NCBI GenBank assembly: GCA_001953115.1
Contig: LSSL01001024.1
Location: 1 to 64,000 of the forward strand
Direction: 5' to 3'
From: Smittium mucronatum
Lineage: Eukaryota > Kickxellomycota > Harpellomycetes > Harpellales > Legeriomycetaceae
DNA: 64,000 nt
In this document: piece after piece, positions 12,501 to 26,156 of the stretch
Layout of the letters: each line of letters starts with the position of its first letter
How positions within the stretch are numbered: position 1 is the first letter of the stretch
The notes under the pieces: generated by a model
The model's database searches: none
Told to the model about the DNA's origin: nothing
What the model saw: only the letters and a program-made list of their open reading frames with translations
Program-made: the position numbers and the translations under genes

Positions 12501-15500
12501 ATAATATAAAGATTATTGATCAATATACATATTTTTTAATAAAATATACTTGAAAAGTTCTTATCAAATCTCATTTAGTTACATATGATACTTTTCTGAA
12601 TTTATTTCCTCAAACTTGTTTCAATAAATCTATTTTTTAGAAATTATATTTAAAGAAATATTGTGTAAGGGCAAATTAAATTATAAGGACTTTAAATTTT
12701 TTTAATATGAATCAATAGGGTTATTAATTAAAGCTAATTTATACCATTATCCGGATATTTAGAATTCTAAATTTAATGCTTTTGATAAATTTGATTGTAT
12801 TAAAATTATTTTTTAATTATATGTATATATATTAGGTTTAAGCTAATATCATCTCTAATTGTTAAAAATTTGCCACTTTTATTTATCAGAAATTATTTAA
12901 AAAAAATACGAAAATTATCTTTTAGCCTATAAGTTAAATGGAAATAAAAAAAAGGCAAAATTTTTCGTCTGATTCACAGGAATCGCATTTAAATTTCTGA
13001 GGTTACAAATATTCCTCAATTAGATGATTATTAATCTCAAAATTTGATTATGAAGCACTAAATTATGACTTTAATTGAAAATTAAAATTTCGAAAATCGA
13101 TGCAAGAGGTGAAAACAGTTACATATCATGAACTGAATCTCTCTGTATTTTTATGCTATAATATAATACCGATTTTTTTAGAAATAAGTTGGATTTATGA
13201 ATAAAGGGAGGAAAAATTACAAAAAAAAATATATTCCCATAAATTAAATCCTGAAATTATTCAAAAATTGAGTTTACCAAGTTGTAAAATAAATATTCAA
13301 AATTTTCTTCCTAAGGCGAATTTTTCCTAAAATAAAATTACCGAAAATGGATTTTGAATAAAAGTTACTGAAGTTGAGGTTATTCTTACATTGGGATATT
13401 GTAAAAAATGTTTTACGTTTTATTTTACAATTATTCACTTTTTCACAGCTTTAATTTAGCATAGCTTTTTAGAAATAATTTTTAATAATTAAATGCTTTG
13501 TCTATATATCTAGGTTTTTTTAAAATTTATATATGAATAAGCTTCAAGCGTTAATTCAAATTTAATTTGCTTATTTATTCATATTACAATTTAAAAATTT
13601 TTATGTTCTATTTTTTTATAGTTTGAATCCCTATAAAAAAATTATGTTATTTTTAATACTCTATAGCCATGAAGAAACCTTAAATATAATTTTTTATAAA
13701 AACTCACTAAAAATTCAGATGGAACCATTATATTTTCTGAATTAAATGTAATAGTTAAAATAAATTTTCGTAAATACGATTTCTAGTAATGGCTATAAGT
13801 AACTAAATTCTGCATAGATCAATTTTTTGATGAATTTTACTTATATTTTCTCTATATATACTTAAATTTGAATTATTTTCGTTAAATCGAATACTAATTT
13901 TCAATAAAGTATAAAAATGGACTTATTTTTTTTTTTTGATACCCAATTAAACACAGAGGAAATTAAATCTTAGATCATTTTTGTAATATTTTTTTCATAT
14001 TTCCACTGGTTTTTTCTTATGTATCAATGTGATAGATATGAGGCTTTGCAGTTTTTTTAAGATTTCATTAAAAATTCCATTGATTTTTTCTCATATGAAA
14101 ATCTTAGAGGCTACAAAAAATGCTTTTCTAGTGAGATGTGGCACTATTAATATATATATTATTTATTTTTGGAAGATTTAGTTACTAAACTGTTAAATTT
14201 TTCATATTTCAATCCAATTAATTTCATATTTTTTTAGCATATTTTAACTCTCAAAATCGATTTTTTCTGTATTTATCTCAAGAAAATTAGAGTTTTTAGT
14301 AATTAAATAAAATTAATATAAATTTTTTACGGAATCGAGGATTTAATATTTTTGTAAAACGTTTTTTTATTAGATTCAAATTCTAATAACCAAATGATTT
14401 GTTATTTTATTCAAAGTATCAAAAAAACCTCACCAAAACACTTTTAGCTTTCCAAGATTGTATTATAATTTTATTCTTCTATTAATTCTTTAAATGATAT
14501 TTTTTTTGAAAGATCAAAAAATATTATAAACCTCATACAAACTTGAATTCAATCTGAAGTACAAGTGTTGAAGTTTAAATGAAACATAAATAAGTCTGTT
14601 TAAGAAGCTCAATTTAATTATAAATAAATATTTCTATAGCTTTTAATATTTGAAGGCTCTGTAAATCATCGTAAAAAAATTCATATGAACCGATCTCTCT
14701 GTCTCTGTCTTCTGTCTTTTATTTCTGCGAAAAAAAAAATTGAAATCAATATTTATTTATTTTTGATTTTTTAAACTGAAGCCTTAAAACTGTATATTAT
14801 TTTTTAGAAGACACTGATATTAATTCTTCGGTATAAAAAGTATATCGTATCTTTTGGAGATTTATTTTTAGATGTCACAGTGTCCATCAATATGAAACCA
14901 TATCATCAAAACTAAAAATTGTGATTTATAGGGGGTATTTTTTATTTTATTTCTTTAACTTTTTTAATAGTAAAAAGAATAATAATCGTAAATAGTTTTT
15001 AATGTAGATTTTATATTTAAATTATTACTTGGTTGAAAATTTTCTGATGTTTTATGAATCTTAAATTATCTATATTTCTAAAATATCCAGAAATATTAAG
15101 TGGATCATAAGTTCAAAACCTAGTTTTCTTTTCCAAATCTGATTCAATAATATAAAAATTAAAAAAAAATTCTGATTAAAGCTGATTGATATTAAAATAT
15201 TAGTATATTTTAGCTACCTCCTTCATTATTCCGTCATTTTTACATTTCTTTTTATCTTATTAGATTTTAACCCAATACTGTAAAACTCGAAAATTAGCTT
15301 TTTGTTATCAGAATTAAAATCTCTATGAAAATCTAGGAAGCTCTATTTCTAAGTATGCCGTGATTCATCTATTGTCAAACCTTTCAACTCTAGATTTAAA
15401 AATAAATTTAATATATATAGAGCTATCAGTTAAAAAGATCTGAATGTTTTTTTTTTATTTCCTGTAATATTAAAACTTCAAGAAAATAATATAAATATTC

Positions 15501-16784
15501 TTCACTTTCGATCAAATTTCACTCAATAATTTTCAAACTACTAGTAAAAATATTTTTTATGGTTGAACAGAAAGTATTTATTAAGATAATTTTTATTAAA
15601 AATATTAAATTATATCTATTTAAATATAATATAATTAAATTATTCCGTTTATTTATCATTATCTATTGTTATGTCATATTTTCAATAATATATTTGCTTT
15701 TTTTAAAGTCATTTTCTCATTTTTTTACATTAAATTTTCTTGTTAAGGATTTCATTATTGGTCATATTTAAATTACCTATAATACTATTTAAATCGATTT
15801 TGCATACATTAGATGAAATAAGCGTAAATATTTACTTATTTTTACGTGTTTTGATATTGGATTATTTATTTTTATAAAAAAAGTATTAAATTAAACCTTT
15901 TTCTTTTTTTCAGAATTTTTCAATTATTTTGAATTTTTTTGATCACGATGGCTATATTTTCCTATAAATATGTTACCTTTCTATTTTAAACCGATTTTCT
16001 TATCTTTTTGAGATAGTTTTAAGAATGCAGTTAATAATCAGATATATTTTAATATTATAGATCATGGAAACTTTGTGATTTTTACTTCATAATTTTAGAT
16101 CTCAGAACAGAAATTTGTTTAAATTATTTTACTTTTTAATTAATAAAATTGAAGTCTCTGATTTATTATTTTTGATTTCATAGTTATTATGTTAAAAATA
16201 AATACTAATGTTGAATTTTTTTTCTTATAAAAATACAGGTATCCTTAGGCTTATTATATAAACTTCGATTTTATTTTATTTTTGGTTTTTAATTTTTCGT
16301 TAATAATTCTATTCACAAGTGTTTTTTAGGATTTAAATTCATACTCAAAATTTCTAATTAAACCTATTATCTCATAAAAACTTAGCTAAATATTTCTTGG
16401 GTATTAATTAGACTTATTAAAATTATATTTACATATTCAAGATGTATTTCTCTTATAATTTTTCTCCGAACTAGCATATTTATTTGATTTTATCCAAATT
16501 TTTTTACATATGGAGTTTAAATAATTATTTTTCTATCTTATATACATTAACAGAATTTAAATACTCGAGTTTTAAGAATTAATTCAACGGTAACTATTCT
16601 ATATTATTTTAGAAATCTTTGATAGACCTCTTTTTTCTTTAAAAGATGAAATTCCAAAAATATTCGTATCTTTTTTTGAGACCCCTTAAACGTATAAAAT
16701 TTCTTACTATTTTTATTTTACTCAGTTTCGGCTGAATATATGTGGCTCTTTATTTTTCTATAAATACACTTTTTTCTGCACTCC

Positions 16785-16860
16785 CTCAATTGCTGAAATA
16801 CCTGAAATACCTGTAATTGCTGATATACTTTTCTGGCTTCTAAATTCGAAGCATATCAGC
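16785..16860. repeat. 9-bp degenerate tandem repeat with adjoining hairpin
   Basis: Units CTGAAATAC, CTGAAATAC, CTGTAATTG and CTGATATAC follow one another, preceded by a partial unit. The last unit is part of an inverted repeat: GCTGATATAC at 16819-16828 pairs with GCATATCAGC at 16851-16860 (9 of 10). Confidence 0.6.
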
Positions 16861-17795
16861 CATAGATTAGAAATTGGGATTTATAATTGATTTTTTATTA
16901 TTATTAATAACCAATTATCAATGAAGGGGCTTTTAAACCTTACACGTGAAATAAAAAATGTATTTCTGCTTAAATATCTCAAAGAATAATGTAACGTACA
17001 ACATCAAAATTATATGCGTGTAATAACACTTTTTATTATTCCAATAAAAAAAAGATTTTTTTTAAAAGAAGGGATACTATCAATCAAATAATTACAATGT
17101 AAAAATTCCACATAATATAACTTATGAATTATTATATTTGATATCTAAAATGTGTGACATAAATGTAAAAGTTAGTATGTTAGATATAAAATAAAAAAGC
17201 TATTTTTTACCACTAATGGAATTGAATAATAATAAATTAATAATTAATAATTATTTTTTATGCTAAAATCCGATTATAGAAGCAAACTAAAAAAATCTGA
17301 TTTAGTTTTTTTAAAAAAAATTATAGTTAATTATAATTTAAATGAAAAATTAATTAGAATATATTATAAAACTTGAGCGTATATTAGACTAAACCCTTCT
17401 ATTATTTTATATTCAATATTTTTTTACAAGTTTTTATATTAAGTAATGCATTTTTGATAGGTTGACCTTTATAATATATCAAATAAAATATTTATGCGAA
17501 TGAAAAAAATTGAGGTGGAAAAAGAACCAATGGGGCAAAAGATTTATTTTTGATCGAGAATCCTCCTTTAGAATTCCAAAATTATTATAAGACCATATTT
17601 TATAAAATTATAACTTCCCATTCAATTATGAAAATTTTTAGAAGACGTATATTCTTATAAAAATTATATTGGTGCATTAGCCAGAATTAGATTAGTATTA
17701 AATATACCATTTTAACCCACACTAGGAATGGATAAGGATAAAAAAAAATTGAGTGATTTATTACGATAAAAAAAAAAATTCATAAAAGGTTTTAT

Positions 17796-18023
17796 TCAAT
17801 CTATTTCAATAAAAAATCTAACTTTTAGTAACTTGGTATAATTGAAATAATAAAATTCTAAAACAAAGATCAGCCCTTGCATCAAAAAATTATCAATAAA
17901 CCTACACCTATCCGTAAAATTTCTCGAAGAAAATTCTCTCATCACACTAAAACCAAAATAAACATAAACATGAATAATTAATTCATACAAATCTCCATAC
18001 TGAGTACGATCATCAGCCATCAA
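17796..18023 (-). CDS. Hypothetical 75-codon open frame (doubtful)
   Basis: Begins MMADDRTQYGD and has a less biased amino-acid composition than other chance frames in the desert. Its codons are also less AT-rich than the flanks. No family recognised. It sits at the edge of a strand-asymmetric patch poor in G on the plus strand, so the openness may only reflect that composition. I see no promoter or polyadenylation signal. Treat it as possible remnant coding sequence at best. Confidence 0.15.
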   Translation of the reverse strand: MMADDRTQYGDLYELIIHVYVYFGFSVMREFSSRNFTDRCRFIDNFLMQGLIFVLEFYYFNYTKLLKVRFFIEID

Positions 18024-18069
18024 TATTATTGCCTATATCTATAAAAATACCAACAGAAACTATTTTATG

Positions 18070-18180
18070 TCTTAATAAAATTAAAAATATAAAAAATATA
18101 AAATCTAACTTCTAAAACTATATTTCATTCCTCTACCCCAAAATTACCAAAAAAATCTTCAAATTCAACTTTTACATTAC
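18070..18180. other. G-free stretch of 111 bases
   Basis: The plus strand has no G at all over these 111 bases while keeping about 20 C. The flanks on both sides (about 17850-18240) are also G-poor and C-rich. It marks a strand-asymmetric composition patch rather than simple AT richness. Confidence 0.8.
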
Positions 18181-20275
18181 GTTTAACAAAAAACCCCACA
18201 GCTATAACATTCAATTATTTAACATATTTATATTGTCATGTGTAGCTATATTTTTCATTTCATATTAATATACAATAGTCTAAAATTATCATAAAAATTA
18301 CAATTTTACACCAATTTTGTAGTTTTGAGCAGGTTTAATAACAGTTTTGTTTTATCTAATTTATCTCTATATTTATTTTTTTGATTTCCAGGTGCAGCAC
18401 TGCTTCTTATGAAATTAAATTCTTATTTTTATACCTAAATATTTAACTATGTAAATTAATACTTATTATATAAGTTAAAATACAATACACAATTAAAATT
18501 GATAATATAAAAGTCTACCTATGGTTATTTTTGTTCTTGAGACATTCAAAAAAAAACATTCACAAAATCAAGGATAATATAATCCACTATAATTTATCCT
18601 ATAGCTTCATTTTACCATTTTTTCCTTGTTAAATTTAACGCAGAGGTATTACCACGCCTTTTAGTTCAAATATTAAATCATTAAGTGCTTTTAGATTATA
18701 AAAACAGAAATAAAAGTATTGAAATAATCATATATTCAGATTAAAATGCGTGAGAAGTATTTAGGAACAAAAAATATTTATTATATACCCATATACTTCC
18801 ATAAATTCTAAAATTTCTAGATATTTTTCATTCTAAAACACTGAAAATAATATTTCAATGGCTCAAATTATTGAAATACTGATTTAATTTTTTGGTATTT
18901 ATATATTATTTACGTATTAAAAAAAAATAGAAATTAAAAAAAAATAACTGAATATCTCTGTACCTTGAACTCTGATATTTTGAGGGGCAGTGATATCTAC
19001 ATCAATATCCACCTAAAATTCAAAGGGCACCAAATAAATTTCCAATTTTCTAATATTAAGATAACACATGAAAAAATTAAATATATTTTAGAAAATTTTA
19101 GTTATCATATTTCAAATTATTCTTAATTTTCATATTTATTTGATTTAGATTATATTTTTTTATCGAGTCAATTCTCTTATTTGGGTCTGCTCGGAGTTTT
19201 TAATCATTATTTTTTTGATTTAAAATCTATAACAGTATGCTTTCATTTGATAATTTTTAATTCTGTAATTTTTTTTAGATTATTTTTGTAGCTCAATATC
19301 AATTAAAGGAGACAACATGAATTCATTTTAATAAACTCTAAAGGGAGTATAATATTTGAATTTTTCAAAAAAGTACTCTTTTCAAAACAGGTCTTTGAGT
19401 ATTTCTAAGATATATGTGAGAATTTTTTTTTAACTATTGGCTGTTATAAAAAAAATTCTCGAAATATTTTATTAAACCTTCTATGGTATTCACTTCAATT
19501 TTTGAATTTATTATGGCTATACATCCTAAAATATCTAATATAATTTCATATTTATATTTAGTAAATAAAACTTAAAAATAAAATAAAAAAGCAGTGTGAC
19601 TGAAAAAAAAAAACTTCCACCATTTTTCTCAGTAAAATAGGTATTTTTAATATTATTTCAACATTCAAATTTAATTTCAAAGTAAATGTAAGATAAAATT
19701 TTAATATAATCTAAGTGGGATCCTGAGTATGGAAAAATATTATTTTTTATAAAACTGTACAAAAATCTTTTTTAGAATATTTTTTATACATTTTTAGAAT
19801 TATTTCAAGTCATTTTGAAAGAAATTTATTATATCTGTTTATCTTCATCCATCTAGCTTTTATGCATTGTGAAAATATCTAGATTGGATATCTTAGAAAT
19901 GGTAAGAAATTTAACCCTGCTTTCGATAGGACAATCAATCGCTCTGATTTTCCACTTAAATTTGAATAATAAAATTAATTCCTATTAATCTAAATTTTTT
20001 TTCTATTTTTAAAAAAAATCGATATAAATTTACTATTGATTTGTTATTTCTGCTCAACGAATTTTCTTTTTTAAACGGATTATATTTCTCTGAATCTTTA
20101 ATAATCGATGCATTTTCATTACTCTTTGTTTTTTCTTTTTTTTATAGCAAATCGGTTACATATCTGTGCCATTTTTCATATATTTTTTATTTGTTGTTGA
20201 TTTTTTTATAAAATCCATTCAGATTTAATCTATACCAGTATTTTCGAAAAAAAATCAAGCTATAAAATTCACTCT

Positions 20276-20563
20276 GTGGGACTCCCAAGCAGTATAATTG
20301 AAAATTATCAGAGATTTTCTCTCTATTTTTACCATAAAAATCATAGAAACCATTATAAAGCTATCGTTTATTATGTTCTTGATTATCTTAACTATTTAAT
20401 TGGACCCGAGGAAATTTGTTATTTTTGTGTCATAAGATTTGGTTTAAAGCTTAAAATATCCTTCTCAAACCTTCTAAAGGAATTTTTATATCGAATGTTA
20501 GAAAATTTAGCAACAAAATTACAAACTCTTATCTTACTTATAAAATTGACACTGATGAATTGA
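20276..20563 (+). CDS. Hypothetical 95-codon open frame (doubtful)
   Basis: The longest open frame in the 4-23 kb desert. It starts MGLPSSIIENYQRF and contains a single CYFC pair, but no family motif I recognise. In sequence this AT-rich a 95-codon frame is unusual but not decisive. No neighbouring coding frames continue it on either side. It could be a degraded transposon fragment or chance. Confidence 0.15.
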   Translation: MGLPSSIIENYQRFSLYFYHKNHRNHYKAIVYYVLDYLNYLIGPEEICYFCVIRFGLKLKISFSNLLKEFLYRMLENLATKLQTLILLIKLTLMN

Positions 20564-23383
20564 TATTATCCTTGTCTTATTTAAAATTCTAGTGTAATTT
20601 TGACATATTTTTTGCATTCTAACATCTTTATATCTTTAATTATTTTGGAAAAAAAATATTTCCCAATGTATAACTGTTAAGAAAAACGATTTCATAGATT
20701 AATAGAGTTTATTTTTGAAATATATTATTCTACTACATGCATATTTTTATTGTTTTGTCTTTTTTATTGGGGGATGTTTTTTCAAACTCTGCTAAATCAG
20801 ATTTTATTCTAAGAGAAAATTTTTAGGAGCTAGTGTTTTTCATTTTAATCTAAAGAAATATGAAATAAATTTTTGAAAATGAAGCTATAGTAAATGCACT
20901 GAACTTTTATTAGTTATTCCAGAATTTTTTAATCTCTAATTATTTAATTTAAACTACAAATTGCCATAATAAAATCTCAGTTTTTTATCCCCACACTCCT
21001 CGTGAAATCGGGTTTATAAAATCTTTTCTATTAAAAATATGTCAAAAAATATCCATAACTTGGTTATTTTATATTTGAAAAAAATAGAGCAGCAAATAAC
21101 TAGAATATGATGGGCAATTATTCATATGAAAATTTTTTTAAGAAAAGTTATGATCCATATATATTTATTTTTATTAATATGATTATATATGTTCTTGTTT
21201 TTTAAGCAATTCTATCTTTTTTAGGCAGCCTAATACCTTCAAGAAAAAAATTATTTTTTTATTTTTTCAATAAATCTTTTTTAATTCCTGGTTTTCGAAA
21301 AATAAAATTTTATTTTTATTATTTAAAATCGTATTGGAAGCCTTTAAACGACTAAATTGCATATGGGATTTAATCATATTGTTATGATACATCATTCAAT
21401 ATAATTTATATAAATCAAACTCACTAAAAAAATTTCATTGCAAATAATTTAGCAATATTAATTTATCTACTGTTATTTTTTTTATAGATAATATATTCAT
21501 AAATTTATATGACTAGGTTTCAAGATTCATCAATTTAATATAAATAGTAAGTGGTTGATTATTGCTTTGTCGGAATTTTTAGAATAGCAAATACAGCCAT
21601 AAATTAGCTCAAAATATCCCGAATTAGTATATTTTTTTAATAAAAAAATTAGTATAATCTCCATTTTTTTCGGCTATCGTATTCACAAAGACAAAATATT
21701 TAATGATTTTTAACATTTATATTTATCAGCTTTTTCGTTTATTTTTTTGCCGATTTTTTATGATTATTATCGGTATTTTAGCTTCATCAGTTTTATTGGA
21801 GAATTTTAAACAGAAATAGATTTTATTCCGATTATTGTTTTATGGAGTAATATTTTTTATAAAATATCACATTATAAATATTTTTTTTCTATTTTAAAAA
21901 GGCATTCCTTACTGCCATATTTATTAAATGGGTATAATATATTAGAAAATTCATTATTTTCTAATTTTATTTTAATTTATTTTGGGTATTTTTTGGGCAC
22001 CATCTTAATATTTGGATATAAAGTAATTTTTATATTATATTTTCAGTCAATTTATAATATTTTCACGCTTATTCGAGAAAATTTATGGAAAATATTTATT
22101 TTAACACCTTTGATTTAGGTAAATTTATGATTTTAAAAAAAAGTTCTTGTTTTTTAATAATTCATTAAAAAATTATTGGGTTTTTTCATTAGCGATAATT
22201 AACACCTCATAAACTTTTTAAAATACATTTCCAAGATTTGAAAATATCTAGATAATATTGTTTTTAAAAGAATTACTGCCTAGCTTATTGGAGTTAATAA
22301 TTTAAAAAAAATTTATTATGTAATACTAGGTAAAAATAACAACTATGAGGCTTTTATGAAAAAATCCAGTGTATTTTTCATCATTTTACGAAATTATTTT
22401 AAATATTCAAGTTAAACTATATTTTTTAGCTCTTGAGTCTGTATATCTAGATATAAACACGTATTAGGATATAATACATGATTTTAGGCTTAAACTATCT
22501 TTAAAAATATCTGGATTCTAATTAGTTTATGGTATTATAATAAATAAAAATAAAATATTTTTTATTTCAATTTAATCATCAAATACCCTATAAATTTTAA
22601 AACAGAGTTTTCGGATAAAGCCTATATCAAAATTTATTAGTTTTTTTTAAAAAAATTAGGTGTATTTTTTAATTTTCATTATATACAGAGTTATTATATC
22701 TGGATAGCTACCCTGAGCCCAGTTAGGTATATTAAAACTCTATTTTTTGTTCTAAATTAAGGTGTTTTATCGATTTTTCTTTCCATTATTATTTAAAATA
22801 CAGATATCTTAATCAATAAATATATCTTTTCTCGTATATTTTAACAAAAAAGATACAAAATTTGTCTTATAATGCTTTGTAGATTTTTTTTTGGATTTTG
22901 GATTTTTTTATTAGCTTGAATTTTGTGAGAAGATCAAATCTAAAGGAAATAACTATGAATTTTTCTATATGGCCTTTTCAACACTATTAAATGATTATAT
23001 TTATCAATATATAGATTTTTCTGGGAAATTGCTTAAAAAGGATATCAATATAATAAAAAATAATAATTTTATTGATTTATTTGAATTGGGAAATCTGGGG
23101 GATTTTTATTTGTACCGCCTAATTCCGGTATTTATCCTTTACTCTTATTTTTTCCAGAATTAATTCAGAAAAATCCTAAAATTATCTTTTTTAAAATACA
23201 AATAGAACCCCCTAAAATAGTGGGAAGTTTTTCAAAAAAAAATATCTGCTCTAACGGAATCTTTATTTCAGGAGAAAATACTCAATAAATGTTTAAGATA
23301 AGCAATTAATTGATTTTTATATCTTTAGTTACCCTAAAAACTATATTTTTTTGGTTTTTAGGTGAGTTGATAATAAAGTTAAT

Positions 23384-23600
23384 TTATTTTAAACGCCATA
23401 ATAATCCTTGAAATATCATATATCTTTTCGATGAAAATTTCTCTTCCCTACTAAGTTCCAGCATCTCCATAACTCTTGTTAAATGGTTCAATAGGACTGG
23501 TGAATCGCTTAAACTTTGAAGCTTAATTATATTTTTAACGCAGATTCCAATCAAAAATTTGACAGAACCTAGCATATATTCAAGATAGGCGGTTCTAATT
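23384..23600 (-). pseudogene. Partial copy of LINE 3'-terminal segment
   Basis: The minus strand here matches the LINE tail at about 24640-24710: both carry TGGAATCTGCGT, AAGTTTAAG/GAGTTTAAG, GATTCAC, and TTGAACCA at the same spacing. The minus-strand reading frame 23384-23575 contains IGICV and LQSLSDSP, which parallels TGICV and LKSLSDSQ in the other copy. It is an old duplicate of the C-terminal extension of the LINE ORF, or a second truncated LINE copy. Confidence 0.55.
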
Positions 23601-24630
23601 CAAGTATACTTATATTTTATTTGATTCAGATTAACATATTATAAATTTTATATAAATGGTGCAAATTCCAGAAAAATATAATCAGTTAAATCAAAGGATT
23701 ATGTGATGAAAATTAATATTTATAAAACTCTTTCATTTGAAATTCCAGCGGAATTAGATTTTTTTTTCACCCTTACAGATTATAAATATGACAACTCAAA
23801 TTTATTTTTATATTTGGGAAAATTTTCAAGAAGTTGATTTGTCATTAGATAAGAGTGGCTTCGTTTTTTTTTAAAAAAAAAAAAGTTGAAAACTTTCGGG
23901 AAAATATCATACCCAACTCATCTCTACATCTCCAAAAGCTCCGTACCCACTATAAGTTGGTTTAGGAAGGCTTTTAATATATTAATACCTTTCATTATAA
24001 ATAGACAGACAAAAAGAATGTCTCAAAAAAATATAGACGTTTTTGGTTCAATAATTTGGCTAGAGTCGTCAGCGCGAAGCTGAAAAAAATGATTTTTATA
24101 TCTCCAACCCCTCCCCCCCATCAAGGATTTCTCTGATCCGTCTCAAATGAGCTGTATCAGGGGAAGAATCTCTAAAAGTTTATCTAGAATTTATATTTCG
24201 AGCGAAAAATAGCTCGATTGTATTTCTCGAACGCTATCCCATTTTTCTTATAATAAAAATAAGTTTTCGGTTGTCTGGGTATGTTTTTTTTTTTCAAAAA
24301 ATGCAAAATAATTTAAATTTTCCGTCGATAATTTTCGCGTTGATAGTCCAAAACCACATATTCGAATTTTGCCTATTCTCTGATTTGGGTACAGATCTTG
24401 AAGTTTTATCCAACTTCCACAATTTTTTATTACCTTGCCTAGTGTCCATTTTTGAATAACTGATTTTTTTTTTGACGATTTTCTTCCTTTTTTTTTGGGA
24501 AATTTATTTTAAATTCAATAAAAAGTTTAAAACCCAATTTCAAAAAATTATAAAAAGAAAAATCTTCAAAAAAAAACATTACCCACTCCCCACTCACCTC
24601 TGCCGCTCTATCAGCTCGATTCATCGACGG
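23601..24630. other. Unassigned degraded sequence between two LINE fragments
   Basis: Mixed composition, with C-rich runs near 24108-24122. A plus-strand frame (23886-24083) contains SSVPTISWF, which faintly recalls the SVPM.AL..ELGI region of Tad-like LINE proteins, but this is too weak to call. GCTCCGTACCCACT near 23939 repeats a motif found at the left edge of the window. Confidence 0.3.
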
Positions 24631-25913
24631 CATTGGTTCAAGGGGCCTTGTGAATCACTTAAACTCTTCAGCTTAAGTGTTCTGGGGACGCAGATTCCAG
24701 TTAAAGTTTTGTCCTTTTCCAGCGCAAATTTATGATCTGCGGTATCCTATTGTAGCGGGATCAAAGTATGTTTAGACCTCCCCCCCAAGTATTTTCCAAC
24801 TATAACCAACTGGGAGTAATTGAAATTCGAAAGTTGGTTTTTGATGTCTATGCGGATCGGTACAGGTATGAACATGTCGATCATATCATTTTGTTGTCTA
24901 TTCCATTGAGCGCAATTTAATAAGATGTGGTCTACAGTTTCAGGCACATCGTTTTTGCAGAGGGGAAAAATACATATATTTTTTTAATCTAATAATTTTA
25001 TATTAGATAGCCGCTGGACAGTCCTAAAGGTCCCCATTCGCATTTTCACGATGTCCTGGTGTCATAATTTCAGGTCAGTGTACAGCAGACGAAGATTCAT
25101 TCATTTTCCTTTCCCGCATAATTTTCGGTCTATCGTCCACTGGAAGTTTTTAGATCAGTTATCTTTATTTTTCCTGTCGATTATGGTTATGGTGGTTTCA
25201 CCTTTTGGTTTTTTAACACGTATTTTTTTATCCATTTTGCACTGCCGGTCACGGTTTTTTGGCTCTTTTTTCTTATAAGAGCGTTTGGTGACCGATAAAC
25301 ACTAAGTACAGATAGCATGTATACAATATACGGCTCTCTAGTGCTAGTTGGGCGGCTTTTAGCAGCTGCACACGTGTCAATAATATGAAAAGTGAGAATA
25401 GAAATAAGCTTTTTTGGTGATATAATTCTGCATTATTATTGGTCGATTCAAAAAATTCTATGAGAGAAAGAGAGAGAGAGAGCTATGAATTTCGTTTGAC
25501 TGGTGATTTTTCTGTTTGAAAATTTTGATCGGGTTGTCAATACTTTTTTATCCATCGGGATGTTTCAGTTACCCATATACTGATACGAGACCAATGGGGT
25601 AATTTATTAGATCGGAAATCCAAGTTTTGGAAGTTTTAAATTTATGAAATACACGCTCCCGTGCTACACTAGATTTTAGAAATACTGATTTTATACCCAT
25701 ATACTTTGACCTTAGAGACGTGAAAAGATTATTTATTTTTGAACCAATTCTAAGAATAAAGAATTTGGTCTTTAGCAAATTGAGACTGATGGAAACCAAT
25801 TCTCTGTATCCTTTTATCCACTTCCATGTCTCATTGCAAGGCAAGCTATCGACATGATAGGTCACAAATTTATATTTCAATTCAGCACCTTGAGCAGCAA
25901 AATATGTGGACAA
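24631..25913 (-). pseudogene. LINE (Tad1-like) ORF2 C-terminal remnant
   Basis: Minus-strand pieces line up with the C-terminus of a fungal non-LTR retrotransposon ORF2. First, 25569-25913 (114 codons) has FHKFKTSKTWISDLINYP, matching the 'RARA..KF.TLKTWISDLI..P' block I associate with Tad-like LINEs of this fungal group. Then about 24990-25060 gives MRMGTFRTVQRLSNIKLLD. Next, 24911-24974 encodes a zinc-binding motif C-x4-C-x9-H-x4-C (CKNDVPETVDHILLNC), followed by AQWNRQ. This CCHC finger with ETV.H.LL.C..W is the usual LINE ORF2 ending. Between 25065 and 25565 the frame is lost. The RT and endonuclease parts are absent, consistent with 5' truncation. The PSP1 gene's 3' end lies only about 240 bp away. 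Confidence 0.7.
25461..25482. repeat. GA-rich microsatellite
   Basis: A short GAGA repeat inside the broken LINE region. Confidence 0.6.
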
Positions 25914-26156
25914 AACATAAAAAAAGATTCCAGCTTTATCATCTCTGTTTTTTTTTAGTAGATTGATAGGTGTAAGATTTATGAAGGTAATTAAACGAAA
26001 TCTGGTTAATATTGGTAAAGGAAATTTTAGTTAAGAATTTAAATAGATATCTATGTTATATAAAGAAGGAATAGATTAGATTATCTTCTAAGTTTTTTTT
26101 CAATTAAAAAATTGAAAGACGCCTCCAAAAAACCCAAGAAAGGCAAAGGTGAAAGC
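25914..26156. other. 3' flank of the PSP1 gene
   Basis: AT-rich, with runs of T and A. The minus-strand 3' untranslated region must lie here. The T-rich plus-strand stretches at about 25950 and 26092-26100 would be A-rich in the transcript. No unambiguous AATAAA polyadenylation signal was settled on. Confidence 0.4.

Larger units (their letters stand above)
3931..23383. other. AT-rich desert without recognisable genes
   Basis: About 19 kb with long A and T runs and stop codons in every frame. I translated the less AT-rich spots (about 10.6-10.8, 11.56-11.70, 14.7, 16.8 and 17.8-18.2 kb) and recognised no protein family. The short open frames here are what is expected by chance, and none has a family motif. 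A moderately complex stretch at 11560-11700 contains the palindrome AGATCTGTGAAGATCT and could be an old insertion. Simple repeats include (AT)n at 4311-4328 and about 9124-9142. Confidence 0.7.

Noticed and set aside
24472..25278. Plus-strand frames 24472-24735 and 25051-25278
   Set aside because: They overlap the minus-strand LINE remnant, whose zinc finger and flanking motifs explain the composition.
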